18,334 nucleotides of DNA from DATKMS01 sp041497995 (GTDB lineage: Bacteria; Desulfobacterota; Binatia; HRBIN30): contig JBGQHM010000095.1 of NCBI GenBank assembly GCA_041497995.1, positions 1 to 18,334 on the forward strand. Direction: 5' to 3'. Positions 16,123 to 18,334 of this stretch are shown piece after piece. A program made the translations under genes and the position numbers. Each line of letters opens with the position of its first letter. The stretch's first letter is position 1. The notes under the pieces were generated by a model. It was not told where the DNA came from. It saw only the letters and a list, made by a program, of their open reading frames with translations, and searched no databases.

Positions 16123-16492
16123 CGCTCCCGTCTCCTATGCCACTGAGATAATTCTCCAACGCTTGTGGGTGCATACGCAACTCGCCACCGAGCACCACCC
16201 ACGGTAGGGTCTCACGTAGTTTGCCGCGCTTCACCGTTTCGACATCGAGTTGAAGTCGCTCCGCGACCTGATCCGGTGCCAGCATTATATCAGCACGCGG
16301 TTTCACGGAACGTCCGGACACGGGATTTCCCAAGTGCAAGGCGTTCAACACGAGGAGGCAACGGACACTCATCGCCTGGACGATGTCAGGCGGCAGGGCT
16401 AGCGCCCGCGAAGGATCAGCCGCCAACTCATCCAGCGACGGAAGATCGGTTGCTGGTCTCTGTCGTTGCTTTTTCGAAACACTATTGCCCAT
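15929..16492 (-). CDS. Excisionase-like helix-turn-helix protein
   Basis: About 187 residues from ATG 16492; GTG 16495 is equally possible and no clear ribosome site was found. Roughly in the middle, the stretch from APDQVAERLQLDVETVKRGK through LGGELRMHPQALENYL matches the pattern of MerR/excisionase-type HTH domains (a first helix ending in a short turn, a recognition helix, then a Leu-Gly-Gly wing). Such proteins next to tyrosine integrases usually set the direction of recombination. The C-terminal 60 or so residues are very basic and lie entirely within the integrase gene in another frame, so the functional protein may be shorter or the overlap may be real. The N-terminal part is not recognised. 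Confidence 0.65.
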   Translation of the reverse strand: MGNSVSKKQRQRPATDLPSLDELAADPSRALALPPDIVQAMSVRCLLVLNALHLGNPVSGRSVKPRADIMLAPDQVAERLQLDVETVKRGKLRETLPWVVLGGELRMHPQALENYLSGIGDGSDVSLLGPEVEELPLRLHASSSPVYEARVRDQASRTRRRARSPRVPEKRPYRPIPNIQGDGRGVP

Positions 16493-16660
16493 CACCAAAA
16501 CACTGCTTGCGGGTGCAGTTCGGATGGATCACGGGCATTAGGCGGTTCACACAATGGGAACCTGACGGCACCACGACCAATCTGAAAATCTGAAACACGA
16601 GAGACGGATCTTAGTCAGCCTTCTGACCGACCGGCTCTGCGTCACTTCAAAGTTACTGCT

Positions 16661-16876
16661 CTACCGCTTTCCTCCTTTTCTTTGTCCGTTTTTGAACCCC
16701 GAACACTTGTCCGGCAGCAGGTCTACGATGATGCCCGCGAGCATATAAAGCTGGTCACGTAGTGCTCTCACATCGTCGTCTGAGAGATGCTGACTGTCCG
16801 GTAGGAGTTCACGGCAGCGTTTGATGCTAAGGGTCTTCTCTGTCTGTTCCTGACTTGAAGATACACGGGGTTCCAT
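16661..16876 (-). CDS. Small hypothetical protein of the integrative element
   Basis: A 71-residue protein if it starts at ATG 16876, which has GAGG 7 nt upstream; the ATG two codons earlier has that site only 1 nt away. The central part, with CRELLPDSQHLSDDDVRALRD followed by QLYMLAGIIVDLL, looks like a short two-helix unit: an acidic LSDDDV turn followed by an amphipathic helix. I recall similar LRDQLY small ORFs near mobile-element recombinases, but could not check this. The C-terminus is basic (GQRKGGKR). It is on the same strand as the HTH and integrase genes, 168 bp upstream of the HTH start. Confidence 0.55.
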   Translation of the reverse strand: MEPRVSSSQEQTEKTLSIKRCRELLPDSQHLSDDDVRALRDQLYMLAGIIVDLLPDKCSGFKNGQRKGGKR

Positions 16877-16882
16877 CGTCAT

Positions 16883-17014
16883 TCCTCAGTGCAATTGGGC
16901 GAAAAGCGGACAAACGGGCAGTCGGACGGAGTTTCGAGGCTGGAGACGGCCTGAATACGCTGCCTCCAAATTCATCCTCAAAGATTTCATCCTGAATCCG
17001 GCGTGAAGATGGCC
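16883..17014. other. Short intergenic stretch before the transposase 3' end
   Basis: 132 bp that should contain one terminal inverted repeat of the IS if it is complete. A short repeated TTCATCCT occurs at about 16972-16979 and 16986-16993, but I could not pair any segment with the opposite IS end, which lies at or past the window edge. Confidence 0.4.
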
Positions 17015-18319
17015 TCATTGAACCTTGAGTCGTTCGATGCGCTTGAGCGCGAACTTCCACGCGGCCTCGGTGGCAGCGCTGGCGCGCAGAGCCAAGCGCG
17101 GGCGATTGTCGGTCCGCACCAGCTGTGCGGGGGTGAACAGAAGTCGCCGACGCAACGTTTCGAGCGTGAGGCGGTGCCACTCGGGCGGGAGACATAGGCG
17201 CTGGAACCAGGTGACCAAGTTGTAGGCGAGCAAGAGCAAATGGAAGTAGGCCTCGTTGGCAAAGAAGTGGCGAGTCGGGATGCTGCCGAGGGCGTAGTCG
17301 CCTTTGAGCCGACGGATCACCAACTCGATGCCCGCGCGAGCGTTGTAGAAGCGCCAGAGCTTCAGCGGTTGCAGACTGAGGTTGGTAACGAGCACTTGGT
17401 AGTGGAACCGTCCGAGCTTGAACAGAGTCAACTGCTCGCTGGGCTCTTCCGGCTGCGGACGCCGAATCACCACGAAGCGGTACGGACGAGGCCAGCGGGC
17501 AGGTTGGTAACGAAACTCCGCGGCTTCGATGCCACGAGCAACTTTGGAGTAGCGCAAGTGGACCAGCTTGCGCTTGATGGGTGGAGTGAGGCGGGCAACG
17601 ATGACGAAGCGCGCCCGCCGGGCTTCCAGCCATTCGACCAAGGTGTGGCTGAAAAAGCCCTTGTCCGCGCGCAGAATCACATCGCGCACCCCGAACGGGA
17701 TCTTGCGAAAACAGCTGTCGAGCAGCTCGAGGGTGCCACTGGCCGTGTGCACGTCTCCGGGGCGCAGTTCGCCGTGCCAGAAGTCTCTGCTCTGCCCCTC
17801 GAAGCACAGCAGCGGATGGTAGGAGCGGCGCCCCCGCTTGACCGGGTTGTAGCCGATCTCGGCTTGCTCCTGCGTGCCGTAGACAACCAGGACCGTCGAG
17901 TCGACGTCGAAGATGAGGCGGCGGGGAACCACGGCCGTAGTGGTGATGCGGTACAGCAAGCGGTCGTGCAGAGCCCGGATCCTGGGCAAGCCCTTCGGTG
18001 CCACCCGCAACAGAAACCTGCGCAGCGTGGTCGCATCGGGATAGCGCGGCAGTCCGGTCAGGTACTGAAATACGCCATTGTGTCGGAGCTGCTGGGTCGT
18101 CTCGATCCTGCCCAGTCCCAAGATCATCGGGTAGAGCAACGCCAAGATCATCTCGCCCGCGCTGTAGCGACTGTTCCTTTGCCCCAAGCGGATGTCGGTG
18201 GCGACTGCGTTCTTGAAGCCTATGCGAGTCAGGAAGCGATGCAGCAGAAACACTCCGCCATAGTGCGTGAGGTGACTCGCTCGATACGAAATCGCCAGCT
18301 TTCGTGGCCCGCGGGGCAT
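17015..18319 (-). CDS. IS1380-family DDE transposase
   Basis: A 434-residue protein, normal for IS1380-family transposases, with no internal stop. Candidate catalytic acids are D138 (in IFDVDSTV; D140 is the alternative), D219 (in RADKGF, the family's RxDxGF block) and E332 (in YNARAGIELVIRRLKGDYA, the family's Y-R-E-K block). The sequence before D138 is the usual helical N-terminal part. The start at ATG 18319 has no ribosome site in the 15 bp available, and the frame is open to the window edge, so the start may be slightly upstream. It is on the same strand as the integrase genes but looks like a separate insertion. The encoded enzyme would cut and paste its own element. Confidence 0.9.
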   Translation of the reverse strand: MPRGPRKLAISYRASHLTHYGGVFLLHRFLTRIGFKNAVATDIRLGQRNSRYSAGEMILALLYPMILGLGRIETTQQLRHNGVFQYLTGLPRYPDATTLRRFLLRVAPKGLPRIRALHDRLLYRITTTAVVPRRLIFDVDSTVLVVYGTQEQAEIGYNPVKRGRRSYHPLLCFEGQSRDFWHGELRPGDVHTASGTLELLDSCFRKIPFGVRDVILRADKGFFSHTLVEWLEARRARFVIVARLTPPIKRKLVHLRYSKVARGIEAAEFRYQPARWPRPYRFVVIRRPQPEEPSEQLTLFKLGRFHYQVLVTNLSLQPLKLWRFYNARAGIELVIRRLKGDYALGSIPTRHFFANEAYFHLLLLAYNLVTWFQRLCLPPEWHRLTLETLRRRLLFTPAQLVRTDNRPRLALRASAATEAAWKFALKRIERLKVQ

Positions 18320-18334
18320 CCCGGTGAACCCTAC
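17015..18334 (-). mobile_element. IS1380-like insertion sequence, truncated by the window edge
   Basis: Inferred from the transposase alone. Inverted repeats and target duplications were not identified because the transposase 5' end is only 15 bp from the window end. Confidence 0.6.

Larger units (their letters stand above)
14868..16882 (-). mobile_element. End of a tRNA-Ser-associated integrative element
   Basis: The tRNA gene, a tyrosine integrase overlapping it, an excisionase-like HTH gene and a small unknown ORF all lie on the minus strand in the order expected at one end of a genomic island or integrated plasmid/phage. The left boundary is the tRNA. The right boundary is not visible; the IS1380-like transposase beyond 17015 may be part of the cargo or a later insertion. 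No phage structural, plasmid replication or conjugation gene is in view. Confidence 0.65.

Noticed and set aside
16686..16705. TTTGAACCCC resembling the tRNA T-arm, considered as a second att site
   Set aside because: Only about ten bases match, and they are the general T-arm consensus; the flanks do not match tRNA-Ser.
16827..17807. A 326-codon minus-strand frame overlapping the transposase
   Set aside because: It is out of frame with the transposase, has no motifs, and the transposase frame contains the DDE residues and the family-wide blocks.
1..18334. CRISPR arrays, riboswitches and rRNA genes
   Set aside because: No regularly spaced repeats with unique spacers, no recognisable riboswitch core ahead of any gene and no rRNA-like segments were seen; the only repeats are the ACP array and the 11-bp pairs.

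Overview
The window looks like GC-rich chromosomal DNA from a bacterium that makes specialised lipids. The mix of an iterative Pfa-like synthase, a single-chain acyl-CoA carboxylase, a WS/DGAT acyltransferase and an IS1380-type transposase fits a deltaproteobacterial-type lineage (Myxococcota, Desulfobacterota or Candidatus Binatota). That is an inference from gene content; no taxonomic marker is present.

Left part (1-12925, + strand): a three-gene operon. (1) The 3' 2203 codons of a multidomain polyketide/fatty-acid synthase, open at the left edge, in the order AT(malonyl)-KS-ACP-ACP-ACP-KR-DH. (2) After 15 bp, a 1887-residue fusion of biotin carboxylase, biotin carrier and carboxyltransferase, i.e. 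an all-in-one acetyl/acyl-CoA carboxylase. (3) A Sfp-type phosphopantetheinyl transferase that starts inside the end of gene 2. Read together: the carboxylase makes the malonyl-CoA extender, the PPTase primes the carrier domains, and the synthase builds and reduces a chain. A WS/DGAT gene (14411-12909, - strand) converges on and overlaps the PPTase end by 17 bp. It could put the finished acyl chain into a wax ester or neutral lipid. The locus is therefore a candidate secondary-lipid cassette.

The most striking observation is in the carrier domains. All three tandem ACPs have Thr in place of the phosphopantetheine-accepting Ser (GIDT-V-K), each with a different Thr codon, and none of the three domains contains any Ser.

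Middle part (14868-16882, - strand): tRNA-Ser(GCT), a tyrosine recombinase whose reading frame runs 55 bp into the tRNA from its 5' side, an excisionase-like HTH gene overlapping the integrase start by about 190 bp, and a small unknown ORF. This looks like one end of an integrative element. Four exact copies of an 11-bp sequence in phased pairs lie in the integrase 3' end, next to the tRNA, and resemble recombinase arm-binding sites.

Right part (17015-18334, - strand): an apparently intact IS1380-family DDE transposase; the IS ends could not be defined.
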